Below, in pieces: positions 37,285 through 46,445 of a DNA stretch of 64,000 bases (within the stretch, counting starts at the first letter, position 1; each line of letters begins with the position of its first letter). A program made the position numbers and the translations under genes. The stretch is from CBDANZ01 sp965197865 (GTDB taxonomy: Bacteria > Acidobacteriota > Vicinamibacteria > Vicinamibacterales > CAVVIG01). The notes under the pieces were generated by a model. The model worked only from the letters and a program-made list of their open reading frames with translations. It had not been told where the DNA came from and did no database searches. Location: positions 496,001 to 560,000 of the forward strand of contig CBDANZ010000004.1 in the NCBI GenBank assembly GCA_965197865.1. The letters are read 5' to 3'.

Positions 37285-38713
37285 GGGGATGTCCCTCTAG
37301 CTGTTGAAATTTAAAGCGGCGGCTCCCTGCTGGTCGTGATAGACGGCCGGTGGGAAAACCTGGGGCTGAAGCCCCCAGAAAGGAGCCGCCATGAAGAAGT
37401 TTGGCACAGGCGTTCGTGGGCGCCAATCAGCATTGCCGGCACCACGGCACCTTCCATTGGTCGACATCCTGGTCGATGCACAGGCCGAGCTCCAAGAGCT
37501 GGTCGTCGCGTCGGGCCTGAAGGTCCTCGCGGCGATGTTGGAAGCGGATCGCGTGGCCGTGTGCGGTCCGCGGTATGCGCATCAGCCCGCGCGGCGGGCG
37601 TCTCGGGCGGGCCATGCGCCCAGCGAAGTCGTGCTGGGGGGCCGCAAGGTCGCCCTGCGTCGGCCGCGGGTGCGGCGCGACGGGCAGGAGGTCGCGCTGC
37701 CATCCGTCCAGGCCTTTACGAACACGGATCCGCTCACCCGGCGCGTGGTCGAACAGATGCTCATCGGCGTGGCCACGCGCCAGTATGGCCGGAGTCTAGA
37801 ACCGCTGGGGGCCGACGTCCGCACGCGGGGCACAAGCAAGAGTGCCGTGAGTCGGCGGTTTGTGGCGCAGACGCAGGCGCAACTCGATGCGTGGCGGGCA
37901 ACGCCGCTCGACGACCTCGAGCTGGTGGCGCTACTGATCGATGGGGTCCACGTCGGCGGCCACTGCATCGTCGTGGCGCTGGGCCTCGATAAAACGGGCG
38001 CCAAACACCCGCTGGGCCTCTGGGAAGGGTCAGCGGAGAACACGACCGTGTGTCAGGGCTTGCTGACCAATCTGCAGAGCCGTGGGCTGCGGACCGACCG
38101 CAGTCTGCTCGTCATCCTCGATGGAGCGCAAGCGCTCCACACTGCGGTGATGCAGACCTTCGGCCCCGCAGCCCTGGTACAACGATGCCAGGTGCATAAA
38201 CGGCGCAACGTGCTCGAGTATCTGCCCGAGGCCCAGCGTCCGTGGGTGAAGGCGACCCTCACGCGCGCCTATACGCACACCGACATCAAGGCGGCCCGGC
38301 GCTTGTTGCAGGACTTGGCCCGGCGGGTGGACGTCGATTATCCGAGTGCAGCCGCCAGCATACGGGAAGGGCTCGACGAGACGCTCACCGTAGTCGAGTT
38401 GCCGCTCTCGGAGCGGCTCCGCCGATCGCTGGCGACGACCAACGCCGTCGAGAGCCTCCTGAGCCGGACACGCCACGTGAAGCGGAACGTGAAACGCTGG
38501 CGCGGGGGTACGATGGTGCTCCGCTGGGTCGCTGCCGGTGTGCTGGAAGCGGCCAAAGGATTCCGGCGGGTGAAGGGGTGTAAGGACATGCCCGTGCTGG
38601 TCGCCGCGTTGCGAGCACGTGACGCTCAGCTGGGGCTCGATGAATCGTCGGGGATGGTTGCGTAGTCGTCACCCGAGCCGCCGCTGAATTTCAACAGCGG
38701 ATGGGACAAGCCC
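37285..38713 (+). mobile_element. IS256-family insertion sequence, copy 1
   Basis: The element is 1429 bp. It is flanked by the 8-bp direct repeat GGCTTGAT (37277-37284 and 38714-38721). Imperfect terminal inverted repeats begin GGGGATGTCCC (left) and GGGCTTGTCCC (right, read inward), both continuing into CTGTTGAAATT. The 8-bp duplication is characteristic of IS256. Confidence 0.95.
37391..38665 (+). CDS. IS256-family transposase, copy 1
   Basis: A protein of 424 aa of the mutator-like DDE type. First Asp: LLIDGVHVGGHCIVVALGLD. Second Asp: LLVILDGAQALHTAVMQTFG followed by QRCQVHKRRNVLEYLPE. Glu: TTNAVESLLSRTRHVKRNVK, with the conserved RWRGGTMVLRW after it. The ribosome site AGAAAGGAGCCGCC precedes the ATG. 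It is identical to copy 2 except for Phe/Cys near residue 109. Confidence 0.95.
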   Translation: MKKFGTGVRGRQSALPAPRHLPLVDILVDAQAELQELVVASGLKVLAAMLEADRVAVCGPRYAHQPARRASRAGHAPSEVVLGGRKVALRRPRVRRDGQEVALPSVQAFTNTDPLTRRVVEQMLIGVATRQYGRSLEPLGADVRTRGTSKSAVSRRFVAQTQAQLDAWRATPLDDLELVALLIDGVHVGGHCIVVALGLDKTGAKHPLGLWEGSAENTTVCQGLLTNLQSRGLRTDRSLLVILDGAQALHTAVMQTFGPAALVQRCQVHKRRNVLEYLPEAQRPWVKATLTRAYTHTDIKAARRLLQDLARRVDVDYPSAAASIREGLDETLTVVELPLSERLRRSLATTNAVESLLSRTRHVKRNVKRWRGGTMVLRWVAAGVLEAAKGFRRVKGCKDMPVLVAALRARDAQLGLDESSGMVA

Positions 38714-38935
38714 GGCTTGATACTGAATACGAATTAAGGGGAAATTAGGTGCCCAACCACGAGAAATTAGGGCTGGGCACCTACGGGCCTTCGTTGGGGC
38801 GAAAGCTACTTCAACGGAAAACGTTCCGGTTCCGACAACCGCACCGCCAATGTTGATTTCCACGAGGTAAGTGCGAATCTCGAGGGACTTGGCGCCGAGG
38901 CCATAGATGTATTGGCAATCGTCTAGGCGGAAATT

Positions 38936-39052
38936 CGAGCCTATGTCAGCCCCCTCCCGGCGCCAGATGCGCTCGACGCGGTCCTTGCCTACCACCCAAC
39001 CGGCACGCCGGGGCAACGCCGTCATCCGGTGATAGCCACTGCGCTCCGGGTT
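38936..39052 (-). pseudogene. IS3-family orfB fragment
   Basis: The minus strand reads PERSGYHRMTALPRRAGWVV and GKDRVERIWRREG, the HTH_21 segment of IS3-type OrfB. It is cut on both sides. Confidence 0.6.
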
Positions 39053-39240
39053 GAGATCAGCGCTCTGCATCACCAGCTGGCCGTCCTGCAGCGACCAGCC
39101 CGAGGACGACCGCGACTACGGCCAGCGGACCGGGCGCTCTGGGTGTGGCTGTGTCGCATGTGGTCCGACTGGCGGCGGGCACTCGTGATCGTCAAACCCG
39201 AGCCCGTATTTAGTGTCTGTGAGGCACGTGGGCTTCCACG
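39037..39240 (+). pseudogene. N-terminal fragment of an rve-type transposase
   Basis: The plus strand reads LRVEISALHHQLAVLQRPAR, GRPRLRPADRALWVWLCRMW and SDWRRALVIVKPEPVF. This is the N-terminal region of the same kind of acidobacterial rve transposase whose catalytic fragment lies at 8854-9063. The sequence then degenerates. Confidence 0.65.
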
Positions 39241-39289
39241 GGCGACACGGCTGACGTTCCGCCAGAGTTGTGCGTCGTAGTCGCACAAC

Positions 39290-39400
39290 CTGGGCGTGCA
39301 TGACAAGGAGACAGCGGAACTGATGGGGCACGCGAAGGTCGACACTACGTTGAGCGCCTACACGCGGCCGTCGACCTTGTCTGGAACAGATTGTTCACGT
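39290..39400 (+). pseudogene. tyrosine recombinase C-terminal fragment
   Basis: The plus strand reads LGVHDKETAELMGHAKVDTT followed by LSAYTRPS. L-M-G-H-x-x-x-x-T-T-x-x-x-Y-T is the end of a phage-type integrase with its nucleophile Tyr. The rest of the gene is missing. Confidence 0.5.
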
Positions 39401-39458
39401 TCAGCGACGCCGGTTGTGAACCGTACCGGGTTTCTCGGAGACCTCATTACTTGGGAGG

Positions 39459-39788
39459 ATGGGGTCTATGGGACGTCCAAGTCGGTTTTCTCCGGAGGTG
39501 CGTGAGCGCGCGGTTCGGATGGTCGAGGAGCATCGCGCCACCCACGCGTCGGAGTGGGGCGTGTTGCAGTCGGTGGCGCCGAAGCTTGGCTGCACGGCCG
39601 AGACGCTACGGAAGTGGGTACGCCAGGCACAGCGTGACGCCGGCTATCGCCCAGGGTTGACGACGAGCGAGCGAGAGCGCCTCAAGGAACTGGAGCGCGA
39701 GGTTCGCGAGCTGAAGCGGGCGAACGAGATCCTGCGGAAGGCGTCCGCGTATTTTGCCCAGGCGGAGCTCGACCGCCGCGGGAAGTGA
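39459..39788 (+). CDS. IS3-family transposase OrfA
   Basis: A protein of 109 aa. The helix-turn-helix is [20 protein letters not shown] to [18 protein letters not shown], followed by a leucine-zipper-like coil ([20 protein letters not shown]) and [12 protein letters not shown]. The stop overlaps the orfB start by 4 bp. Such elements usually make an OrfAB fusion by -1 frameshifting; I did not identify a clear slippery site. Confidence 0.93.
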   Translation: MGSMGRPSRFSPEVRERAVRMVEEHRATHASEWGVLQSVAPKLGCTAETLRKWVRQAQRDAGYRPGLTTSERERLKELEREVRELKRANEILRKASAYFAQAELDRRGK

Positions 39789-40681
39789 TGGTTCGCTTCA
39801 TTCACGACCATCGGGATCAGTACGGGGTCGAGCCGATCTGCACCGTGCTGCCGATCGCCCCCTCGACGTATCACCGCCATCGGGCGGCGCAGGTCGATCC
39901 GACGCGTCGCTCGGCCCGGGCACAACGCGATGATGCGCTGCGCCCGGAGATTCAGCGGGTGTATGACGAGCATCATCAGGTGTACGGGCCGCGCAAGGTC
40001 TGGAAACAGCTGCGTCGCGAAGGGTTCTGCGTGGCACGAGGCACGGTGGGTCGGCTGATGCGGGCGATGGGCCTGGAAGGCGCGGGGCGTGGGCGCGCGT
40101 GGATCACGACCACGCACGCGGGCAATGGCAGCCGGCCCGCAGATCTCGTCGATCGCCAGTTCGTGGCGACCCGTCCGAATCAGCTCTGGGTCTCAGACTT
40201 CACCTACGTGGCGACCTGGGGTGGGTTCACCTACGTGGCGTTCGTGATCGACGTCTTCGCGCGGCGCATCGTGGGCTGGCGGGTGTCGGCCTCGATGCGC
40301 ACGGACTTCGTGCTCGACGCCTTGGAGCAGGCCATCTACGCGCGCCGCGGCGACGCGCTGACCAGCCTCGTGCATCACAGCGATCGCGGCACGCAGTATC
40401 TTTCGATGCGGTACACGGATCGTCTCGCGGCTGCCGGCATTGCGCCATCGGTCGGGAGCCAAGGCGATGCGTTCGATAACGCCCTCGCCGAGTCGGTGAT
40501 CGGACTCTACAAGACGGAGGTGATTCGACGACGAGGGCCGTGGCGCACGCTCGAGGCCGTGGAATTCGCCACGCTGGAGTGGGTGGATTGGTTCAACATG
40601 CGGCGGTTGCTGGGACCGATTGGAGACGTGCCGCCGGCGGAGTTTGAAGCGCAGTACTATGAGCAGGCCAAGGTGGCCTGA
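39785..40681 (+). CDS. IS3-family transposase OrfB (DDE integrase)
   Basis: A protein of 298 aa. After the HTH_21 region ([20 protein letters not shown]) the rve domain carries Asp in [20 protein letters not shown], Asp in [20 protein letters not shown] and Glu in [20 protein letters not shown]. These are the three catalytic acids. It ends [20 protein letters not shown]. The frame is undamaged. Confidence 0.95.
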   Translation: MMVRFIHDHRDQYGVEPICTVLPIAPSTYHRHRAAQVDPTRRSARAQRDDALRPEIQRVYDEHHQVYGPRKVWKQLRREGFCVARGTVGRLMRAMGLEGAGRGRAWITTTHAGNGSRPADLVDRQFVATRPNQLWVSDFTYVATWGGFTYVAFVIDVFARRIVGWRVSASMRTDFVLDALEQAIYARRGDALTSLVHHSDRGTQYLSMRYTDRLAAAGIAPSVGSQGDAFDNALAESVIGLYKTEVIRRRGPWRTLEAVEFATLEWVDWFNMRRLLGPIGDVPPAEFEAQYYEQAKVA

Positions 40682-40790
40682 TTCAATGAATCCAGTCTCC
40701 GAGAAACCCGGTACGGTTCAGTTGGGGGAAACGGCGGTGTTGGTGTATAAGGTCCTGATCCGGGCAGCCGAAATGGAAATCTCGGCTTAG

Positions 40791-41300
40791 ATGAAAGGCT
40801 CGCTCAAGATCGTTGCAGTCGTTGTGTTGATGGCGGCCATGTTTGGGTTGGGCTGGCTGGTCGCCAAGAGTGGCGCCGGCCAGGGTGTGGATGTCGCATC
40901 GTTGAGCGACCGTGAGCGGGTGTTCACGGAGCGTATGCGAGACGTGGTGCTCGCAGGCCATTTCACCATCGAGGGCCGCGAAGGTCGAGGTGAAAACACC
41001 GAACGCTACGAAATCGCGAGGGTCACAAAGATTGGCGAGAATCAGTGGCGGTTCGACGCGCGGATAACCTACGGAAGGGTAGATGTGACATTGCCGGTGA
41101 CGGTGCCGGTCCTGTGGGCCGGAGACACGCCGATGGTCACAATCACGGATGTTTCTGTCCCCGGGCTCGGCGATGAGTTCACGGCACGCGTCCTTTTCTA
41201 TGACGATCGCTATGCTGGGAGCTGGCAACACGGGCAGTTGGGTGGGCTGATGTACGGAACGATTACGCAGGCGGACTCCGCTGACTCCTCGTCCCAGTGA
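40791..41300 (+). CDS. hypothetical membrane-anchored protein, 169 aa
   Basis: One N-terminal transmembrane anchor (IVAVVVLMAAMFGLGWLVA) is followed by an extracytoplasmic beta-rich domain (HFTIEGREGRG, YEIARVTKIGENQWRFDARI, VDVTLPVTVPVLWAGDTPMV, FYDDRYAGSWQHGQLGGLMY). The family is seen in Planctomycetes-like bacteria; function unknown. It begins 70 bp after the IS3 element and appears intact. Confidence 0.75.
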   Translation: MKGSLKIVAVVVLMAAMFGLGWLVAKSGAGQGVDVASLSDRERVFTERMRDVVLAGHFTIEGREGRGENTERYEIARVTKIGENQWRFDARITYGRVDVTLPVTVPVLWAGDTPMVTITDVSVPGLGDEFTARVLFYDDRYAGSWQHGQLGGLMYGTITQADSADSSSQ

Positions 41301-41470
41301 GTTGCACATCGCCAAGCAGGTTTGACAGTTGTGCGCCGTTCCTTAGAAGCTGTATCAAGACCCGGACCGGCGCGCATCGCGGGTGAGCACACCGATTTGT
41401 CGGCACGAGGCGCGTCAGTTCCTCGACTAGCCGTCCCACCGTTCCAAACAGCGCGACCCGATGCGCGCCT

Positions 41471-41704
41471 TCGAGTGGATCTCGGTCTGGCATTACTGTA
41501 TCGAGCTAGCGTCCGTGACCCCCATGCGGCAGTGACGATCGCCGCAGCGACTGCGACGATAAGGCCGCTAGTGCGCGGATCGTCGTGTGAACCGTAGTCA
41601 GGAAACAGAAAGATACTGAGGTTGATGACGTCGTGAAACAGGATCGCCGTGAACACACTTCTGGTGTTGTTGCAAACCCAAACGATAAGAACACACGACG
41701 CCAC
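41471..41704 (-). pseudogene. C-terminal fragment of a CPBP-type membrane protease
   Basis: The minus strand reads ASCVLIVWVCNNTRSVFTAI, LFHDVINLSIFLFPDYGSHD and VAVAAAIVTAAWGSRTLAR. This is the end of a CPBP/Abi-type intramembrane protease (N-N-T-x-S-V-x-x-A-I-L-F-H). The N-terminal part, with the Glu motif, is absent; the IS256 copy 2 starts about 110 bp upstream. Confidence 0.65.
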
Positions 41705-41812
41705 TAGGAAAAGACAGTGTCAGGCAATCGGCGTTCGGAGAAAACCACTCCGCAATGAATAAGACACGTATCGAAGAACGCTTGTTGCGCTCCCCACCCA
41801 ATTGAACCCAGG

Positions 41813-43241
41813 GGGGATGTCCCTCTAGCTGTTGAAATTTAAAGCGGCGGCTCCCTGCTGGTCGTGATAGACGGCCGGTGGGAAAACCTGGGGCTGAAGC
41901 CCCCAGAAAGGAGCCGCCATGAAGAAGTTTGGCACAGGCGTTCGTGGGCGCCAATCAGCATTGCCGGCACCACGGCACCTTCCATTGGTCGACATCCTGG
42001 TCGATGCACAGGCCGAGCTCCAAGAGCTGGTCGTCGCGTCGGGCCTGAAGGTCCTCGCGGCGATGTTGGAAGCGGATCGCGTGGCCGTGTGCGGTCCGCG
42101 GTATGCGCATCAGCCCGCGCGGCGGGCGTCTCGGGCGGGCCATGCGCCCAGCGAAGTCGTGCTGGGGGGCCGCAAGGTCGCCCTGCGTCGGCCGCGGGTG
42201 CGGCGCGACGGGCAGGAGGTCGCGCTGCCATCCGTCCAGGCCTGTACGAACACGGATCCGCTCACCCGGCGCGTGGTCGAACAGATGCTCATCGGCGTGG
42301 CCACGCGCCAGTATGGCCGGAGTCTAGAACCGCTGGGGGCCGACGTCCGCACGCGGGGCACAAGCAAGAGTGCCGTGAGTCGGCGGTTTGTGGCGCAGAC
42401 GCAGGCGCAACTCGATGCGTGGCGGGCAACGCCGCTCGACGACCTCGAGCTGGTGGCGCTACTGATCGATGGGGTCCACGTCGGCGGCCACTGCATCGTC
42501 GTGGCGCTGGGCCTCGATAAAACGGGCGCCAAACACCCGCTGGGCCTCTGGGAAGGGTCAGCGGAGAACACGACCGTGTGTCAGGGCTTGCTGACCAATC
42601 TGCAGAGCCGTGGGCTGCGGACCGACCGCAGTCTGCTCGTCATCCTCGATGGAGCGCAAGCGCTCCACACTGCGGTGATGCAGACCTTCGGCCCCGCAGC
42701 CCTGGTACAACGATGCCAGGTGCATAAACGGCGCAACGTGCTCGAGTATCTGCCCGAGGCCCAGCGTCCGTGGGTGAAGGCGACCCTCACGCGCGCCTAT
42801 ACGCACACCGACATCAAGGCGGCCCGGCGCTTGTTGCAGGACTTGGCCCGGCGGGTGGACGTCGATTATCCGAGTGCAGCCGCCAGCATACGGGAAGGGC
42901 TCGACGAGACGCTCACCGTAGTCGAGTTGCCGCTCTCGGAGCGGCTCCGCCGATCGCTGGCGACGACCAACGCCGTCGAGAGCCTCCTGAGCCGGACACG
43001 CCACGTGAAGCGGAACGTGAAACGCTGGCGCGGGGGTACGATGGTGCTCCGCTGGGTCGCTGCCGGTGTGCTGGAAGCGGCCAAAGGATTCCGGCGGGTG
43101 AAGGGGTGTAAGGACATGCCCGTGCTGGTCGCCGCGTTGCGAGCACGTGACGCTCAGCTGGGGCTCGATGAATCGTCGGGGATGGTTGCGTAGTCGTCAC
43201 CCGAGCCGCCGCTGAATTTCAACAGCGGATGGGACAAGCCC
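41813..43241 (+). mobile_element. IS256-family insertion sequence, copy 2
   Basis: It has the same 1429 bp as copy 1 and the same orientation. It is flanked by its own 8-bp repeat AACCCAGG (41805-41812 and 43242-43249). Because both copies have private duplications, they inserted independently. Confidence 0.95.
41919..43193 (+). CDS. IS256-family transposase, copy 2
   Basis: A protein of 424 aa with the same catalytic residues as copy 1. The only difference I see is Cys instead of Phe near residue 109 (VQACTNTD), caused by TTT to TGT. The near-identity implies recent spread. Confidence 0.95.
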   Translation: MKKFGTGVRGRQSALPAPRHLPLVDILVDAQAELQELVVASGLKVLAAMLEADRVAVCGPRYAHQPARRASRAGHAPSEVVLGGRKVALRRPRVRRDGQEVALPSVQACTNTDPLTRRVVEQMLIGVATRQYGRSLEPLGADVRTRGTSKSAVSRRFVAQTQAQLDAWRATPLDDLELVALLIDGVHVGGHCIVVALGLDKTGAKHPLGLWEGSAENTTVCQGLLTNLQSRGLRTDRSLLVILDGAQALHTAVMQTFGPAALVQRCQVHKRRNVLEYLPEAQRPWVKATLTRAYTHTDIKAARRLLQDLARRVDVDYPSAAASIREGLDETLTVVELPLSERLRRSLATTNAVESLLSRTRHVKRNVKRWRGGTMVLRWVAAGVLEAAKGFRRVKGCKDMPVLVAALRARDAQLGLDESSGMVA

Positions 43242-43345
43242 AACCCAGGCGGTAGCGACGATAGACTCCCGCGCAGTCGCTATGCTTCGCGACTGGGTTC
43301 AGGCGACGATCTGCGCGTCGACAGGACGATGGAAAGGAGTGCGGA

Positions 43346-43732
43346 GTGGCAGTCAGGATCGTCGAACTTGAGAGCCGTCTGGCGCAGGACGAGGGTGTGC
43401 GGATCGGTACCGTTTGGCGTCCCCCTCGAGGCGTTCCCAAGAGGGAGTTCGCCTCTCGCGACTTCTACGACGTCTAGCTGCCGAATCTTGCACCAAGCGA
43501 ATCGCTCTTGAAGGCAGCCTCGGGGGTGCAGGATGAGCGTTCCTGGCGCACGTTTGCGAAGCGCTATCGCGCAGAGATGAACCGGCAGGAGGCGAGTCGG
43601 ATCTTGGATCTGCTGGCCGCGCTTTCGCACGAGTCTTACTTTTCGATTGGCTGCTACTGTCAGGATGAGCACCGGTGCCATCGCTCGGCGCTGCGAGAAC
43701 TACTGGCGGAGCGGAGCGCGCACTTCGCCTGA
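43346..43732 (+). pseudogene. DUF488 family protein with in-frame UAG
   Basis: The frame starts GTG 43346 (VAVRIVELESRLAQDEGVRI) after AAAGGAGTGCGGA. It reads GTVWRPPRGVPKREFASRDF, then YDV-stop-LPNLAPS, where family members typically have YDVWLPNLAPS. It then continues FAKRYRAEMNRQEASRILDL, LAALSHESYFSIGCYCQDEH, RCHRSALRELL. A TGG to TAG change at 43475-43477 is the single defect. Confidence 0.82.
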
Positions 43733-43927
43733 CGACAGACCGGTGCGGACACGCGTTTCCTCTACCGTGGGCGACGTTGCGGGCGCACCCTCGATGACTA
43801 TACTGCACCGCACCAGACGCTATGCAGGTCGGCCGAGTCTGGCAGTAACTGACCGCCGAATCGCAGCCAAGTGTCCGGTCGCGGGCGGGTCGCCCCTCAA
43901 GCAGCTCGCGCTCGTGGAGCAGCGGCG

Positions 43928-44357
43928 ATGGGACCCATCAGACCTAGTGCCATCGGGAAGCACGTGCCCACGCGCTTGGGGCACGAGCGCGGAGCCGAGG
44001 TCATCAAGTTCGGGCTCGTCTCGATCCTCTTCTTCATGCTTCTATTCGGCATCATGGAGTTCGGTCGAGCCATTTGGATCTATGACACAGTTACGCACAC
44101 GGCGAAGGAGGGCACGCGGTACGCGATCGTGCGCGGCACAGAAAGCGGGCGGGCCACCACGTCTGCGGATGTCGAGGCATACGTGCAAAGCCGAGCCATG
44201 GGCATCACGTCGCTCGCAGTGACTACAGCCTGGGATCCTTGACAACGAACCCAGGTCAGTCGTTCAGGTGCGAGTCGAGTCCCCGTTCCAACCCGTTGTG
44301 CTATTCTTGCCACCAATGACGCTGACCAGCACGTCGCGAATGGTGATCGCCTTCTAG
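43928..44357 (+). pseudogene. TadE-like pilus assembly protein, frameshifted
   Basis: The first frame reads GAEVIKFGLVSILFFMLLFG, IMEFGRAIWIYDTVTHTAKE, GTRYAIVRGTESGRATTSAD and ends at AWDP. A second frame continues DNEPRSVVQVRVESPFQPVV and LPPMTLTSTSRMVIAF. Together they form a TadE/TadG-type minor pseudopilin: one transmembrane helix with conserved Glu-Phe-x-x-x-x-Glu, then an exported domain. A 1- or 2-base indel near 44238 broke it. Confidence 0.75.
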
Positions 44358-44882
44358 TCGCAGGCCAGCTCGGCTTCAAGGCGAGAGCCATTGTCTCTGC
44401 CAAGCTCCGCCGGCCGCAAGCCGCGACTCGAGCTGGCGCAGTCGATGGACACGCAAGGCTGAAATCGCAGCCCCAGGCAGTGCGATCGTTCGCCGGCTAC
44501 GTGCTGACTTGGGGTCAGTGATCTTCACGCTCGTCTTGACAGCTTCGAATGCGGCTTGGATCGTCGTACGTAGGTGTTGTCCCTGGCAATGGCGGCGCCA
44601 TCTGCGGGGACCAGGGCCAGCTGTCGCGGCAATCGGACGGTCTCCAACACGAGGAACACGAGGAGCGAGGCAACTAGAGTCGCGCTGTCGTCAGTCATCG
44701 TGACAGCTGGGCTTGATTCGGTTTCGCAGCCGGTCGACCCGGCGCGTTCGTCGGACGTCAGCCCACGAGCAACAACGTGAGGTCGCGGACGCTCCCGAGC
44801 CCTTCGAGCGTGCTCACGCGGGCAAATCAGGCCGAACTCCAAGAAGAGCCTGGCGTTTCGTGTCTTCGTGGCTGAGACGTGT
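44358..44882. other. gene-free stretch
   Basis: Several open frames overlap on both strands but none is recognisable. No repeat or RNA was seen. Confidence 0.4.
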
Positions 44883-45446
44883 CTACACCTCGCTGCGCCG
44901 GCTCGCCGGCGGCACGATCCCGTTGAGGCGGAGGTAGACTGCCATCTGGCCGTAGATGTCCAGCGTGTGCCCCAGGGTGAACCAGACCATCCTGGCGCGT
45001 GTCGTGTCGCCAATCCATGGTGGTCCCTTCACCGTCTGCGCGAGGGCGGCATCCGGAAACTCCTTCAGCACTGCTTCGCCGTAATCGTACGAGTCGGACA
45101 GTGCCTTCAGGACGTCGGCCTTGCTCGTGGCCTTGAGACCAAACGTCGAAAGATCGCTGCCGTTGATGGCTGGCGCCGTGGCTTTAGAGCCAAGGAACTT
45201 CATGAGCATGACGTTTGCTCCGGCCACGTGCAGGATCTGTTCGGCGTACGAGCGCTGGGGCGGCGTTGATTTGTACCCGAACTTGTCTTCGGGCATCGCG
45301 TCGGCGATCCGCATCATCGTTTCCTTCTGCGCCTTCCAGTCCTTCATCAGATCTCCGGCAATGGTCACCGTCTGAGCCGCCAGCCGTGTCGACACCGCCG
45401 CTCCGATCACGACAACCAGGCATGCAAACAATCCGACACGTTTCAT
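44883..45446 (-). CDS. exported DinB-family protein
   Basis: A protein of 187 aa from MKRVGLFACLVVVIGAAVST, a signal peptide cleaved near LAAQ. The DinB-like four-helix body has WKAQKETMMRIADAMPEDKF, YKSTPPQRSYAEQILHVAGA (first His) and MVWFTLGHTLDIYGQMAVYL (last His). The metal-binding pattern is partly present. Exported DinB proteins are common in Acidobacteriota; function unknown. An in-frame upstream Met exists (45476), but the signal peptide fits the start at 45446. Confidence 0.85.
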   Translation of the reverse strand: MKRVGLFACLVVVIGAAVSTRLAAQTVTIAGDLMKDWKAQKETMMRIADAMPEDKFGYKSTPPQRSYAEQILHVAGANVMLMKFLGSKATAPAINGSDLSTFGLKATSKADVLKALSDSYDYGEAVLKEFPDAALAQTVKGPPWIGDTTRARMVWFTLGHTLDIYGQMAVYLRLNGIVPPASRRSEV

Positions 45447-45769
45447 GCTCTTCCTCCACGAGTCAGAATACTTCAAGGTTTGAACCGTCAGGTGTGAAAG
45501 TGGGTCAGTGTGAGCGGCGCCTCGCTCGATGGGACCTCGCCTTTACGAACTGCATGCTCGGCCGTCTATACGGTTGGGACGTCCTCGGTGCCAGAAATCC
45601 TGCGAGCCCGATAATGCCCCCTTTGGCGTACGAGCCGCGCTGGCGCATCGTCTCCGTGAACGAGTCCTACCGTCGCCTTCTTCTGGCTGCGCGAAGCCGT
45701 GTTACCTCTTGGCTTGGTCTGGTTTCCATTAGACTCCAGTCGAATATCTCTATAAAAGTAGTTAGATGC
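45447..45769. other. region between DinB-like gene and tRNA-Lys, no gene recognised
   Basis: Short open frames only. The A/T-rich part near 45745-45765 (ATATCTCTATAAAAGTAGTTAG) follows the 3' end of the tRNA and may be its terminator region. Confidence 0.4.
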
Positions 45770-45844
45770 TGGTGACCCGGGTGGGGATCGAACCCACGAC
45801 CCTCTGATTAAAAGTCAGATGCTCTACCACTGAGCTACCAGGTC
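45770..45844 (-). tRNA. tRNA-Lys (anticodon TTT)
   Basis: A 75-nt minus-strand cloverleaf: acceptor GACCTGG with CCGGGTC, D arm GCTCAGTGGTAGAGC, anticodon arm CTGACTTTTAATCAG (anticodon TTT) and T arm GTGGGTTCGATCCCCAC. The 3' CCA is encoded. Confidence 0.96.
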
Positions 45845-46063
45845 TCAATGATCAGATTCACGGCTCATTGTACAACCGACGTATGAAACAGCGTACAAGC
45901 ACACGTGGTTCTGCGCAGGGTCACGTTCCTTATCTCGGTATACTTTGGTCCGGCAAGAGCCGGATGCGACCAGCGAGAAGGAAACCGGCCATCAACGTCC
46001 GAACGAAGCCGCCCGTCTCGTCCGAGCATACGACCACTCGGCTGGATCGTGAACCTTGAACCC

Positions 46064-46445
46064 ATGACCGAAGACGCCGACCGCCTCGTGCTGGTCGTCG
46101 AAGACGACGTATCAGTGCGTCGGCCGCTCGTGAAATTTCTCGAGATGCATAGGTTCTCTGTCGTGACGGCGGAAACTGCCGACGAGGGCATCGAAGCGCT
46201 GCGCACGCGCAAGCTCGTTGCCGGGGTCGTCGATCTCCGTCTGAAGCAGGGCTTCGGCCGCGACGTCGTCGTGGCCACGCCGAGCGACGTGCCGCTGAGC
46301 ATCTTTTCGGGCGTGCCTTCCGAATCGGCGGATCTCGAACGGCTGCGCCCCCTGTACGCGCCTTATCGAGAAGCCGTATTCGCTCGTTCTGCTAGTCGAG
46401 ACCCTCGAGGAGATGCTCGCCCTGTTAGAGAATCTTCTTTCCTAG
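46064..46445 (+). pseudogene. single-domain response regulator, frameshifted near its end
   Basis: The first frame (MTEDADRLVLVVEDDVSVRR) has the acidic pair EDD and the phospho-acceptor Asp in VAGVVDLRLKQGFG, and runs to ESADLERLRPLY. The second frame supplies TRLIEKPYSLVLLVETLEEM and LALLENLLS, with the conserved Lys-Pro. An indel near 46360 separates them. The 3' end overlaps the convergent arginase gene by 21 bp. Confidence 0.75.

Larger units (their letters stand above)
39417..40720 (+). mobile_element. IS3-family insertion sequence, intact
   Basis: The element is 1304 bp with perfect 26-bp terminal inverted repeats starting TGAACCGTACCGGG, at 39417-39442 and 40695-40720. A 4-bp direct repeat GTTG flanks it (39413-39416 and 40721-40724). 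Two overlapping frames encode OrfA and OrfB. Confidence 0.95.

Noticed and set aside
37285..43241. Composite transposon bounded by the two IS256 copies
   Set aside because: Each copy has its own 8-bp target duplication, and the outer flanks (GGCTTGAT left, AACCCAGG right) do not match, so the segment did not move as one unit.
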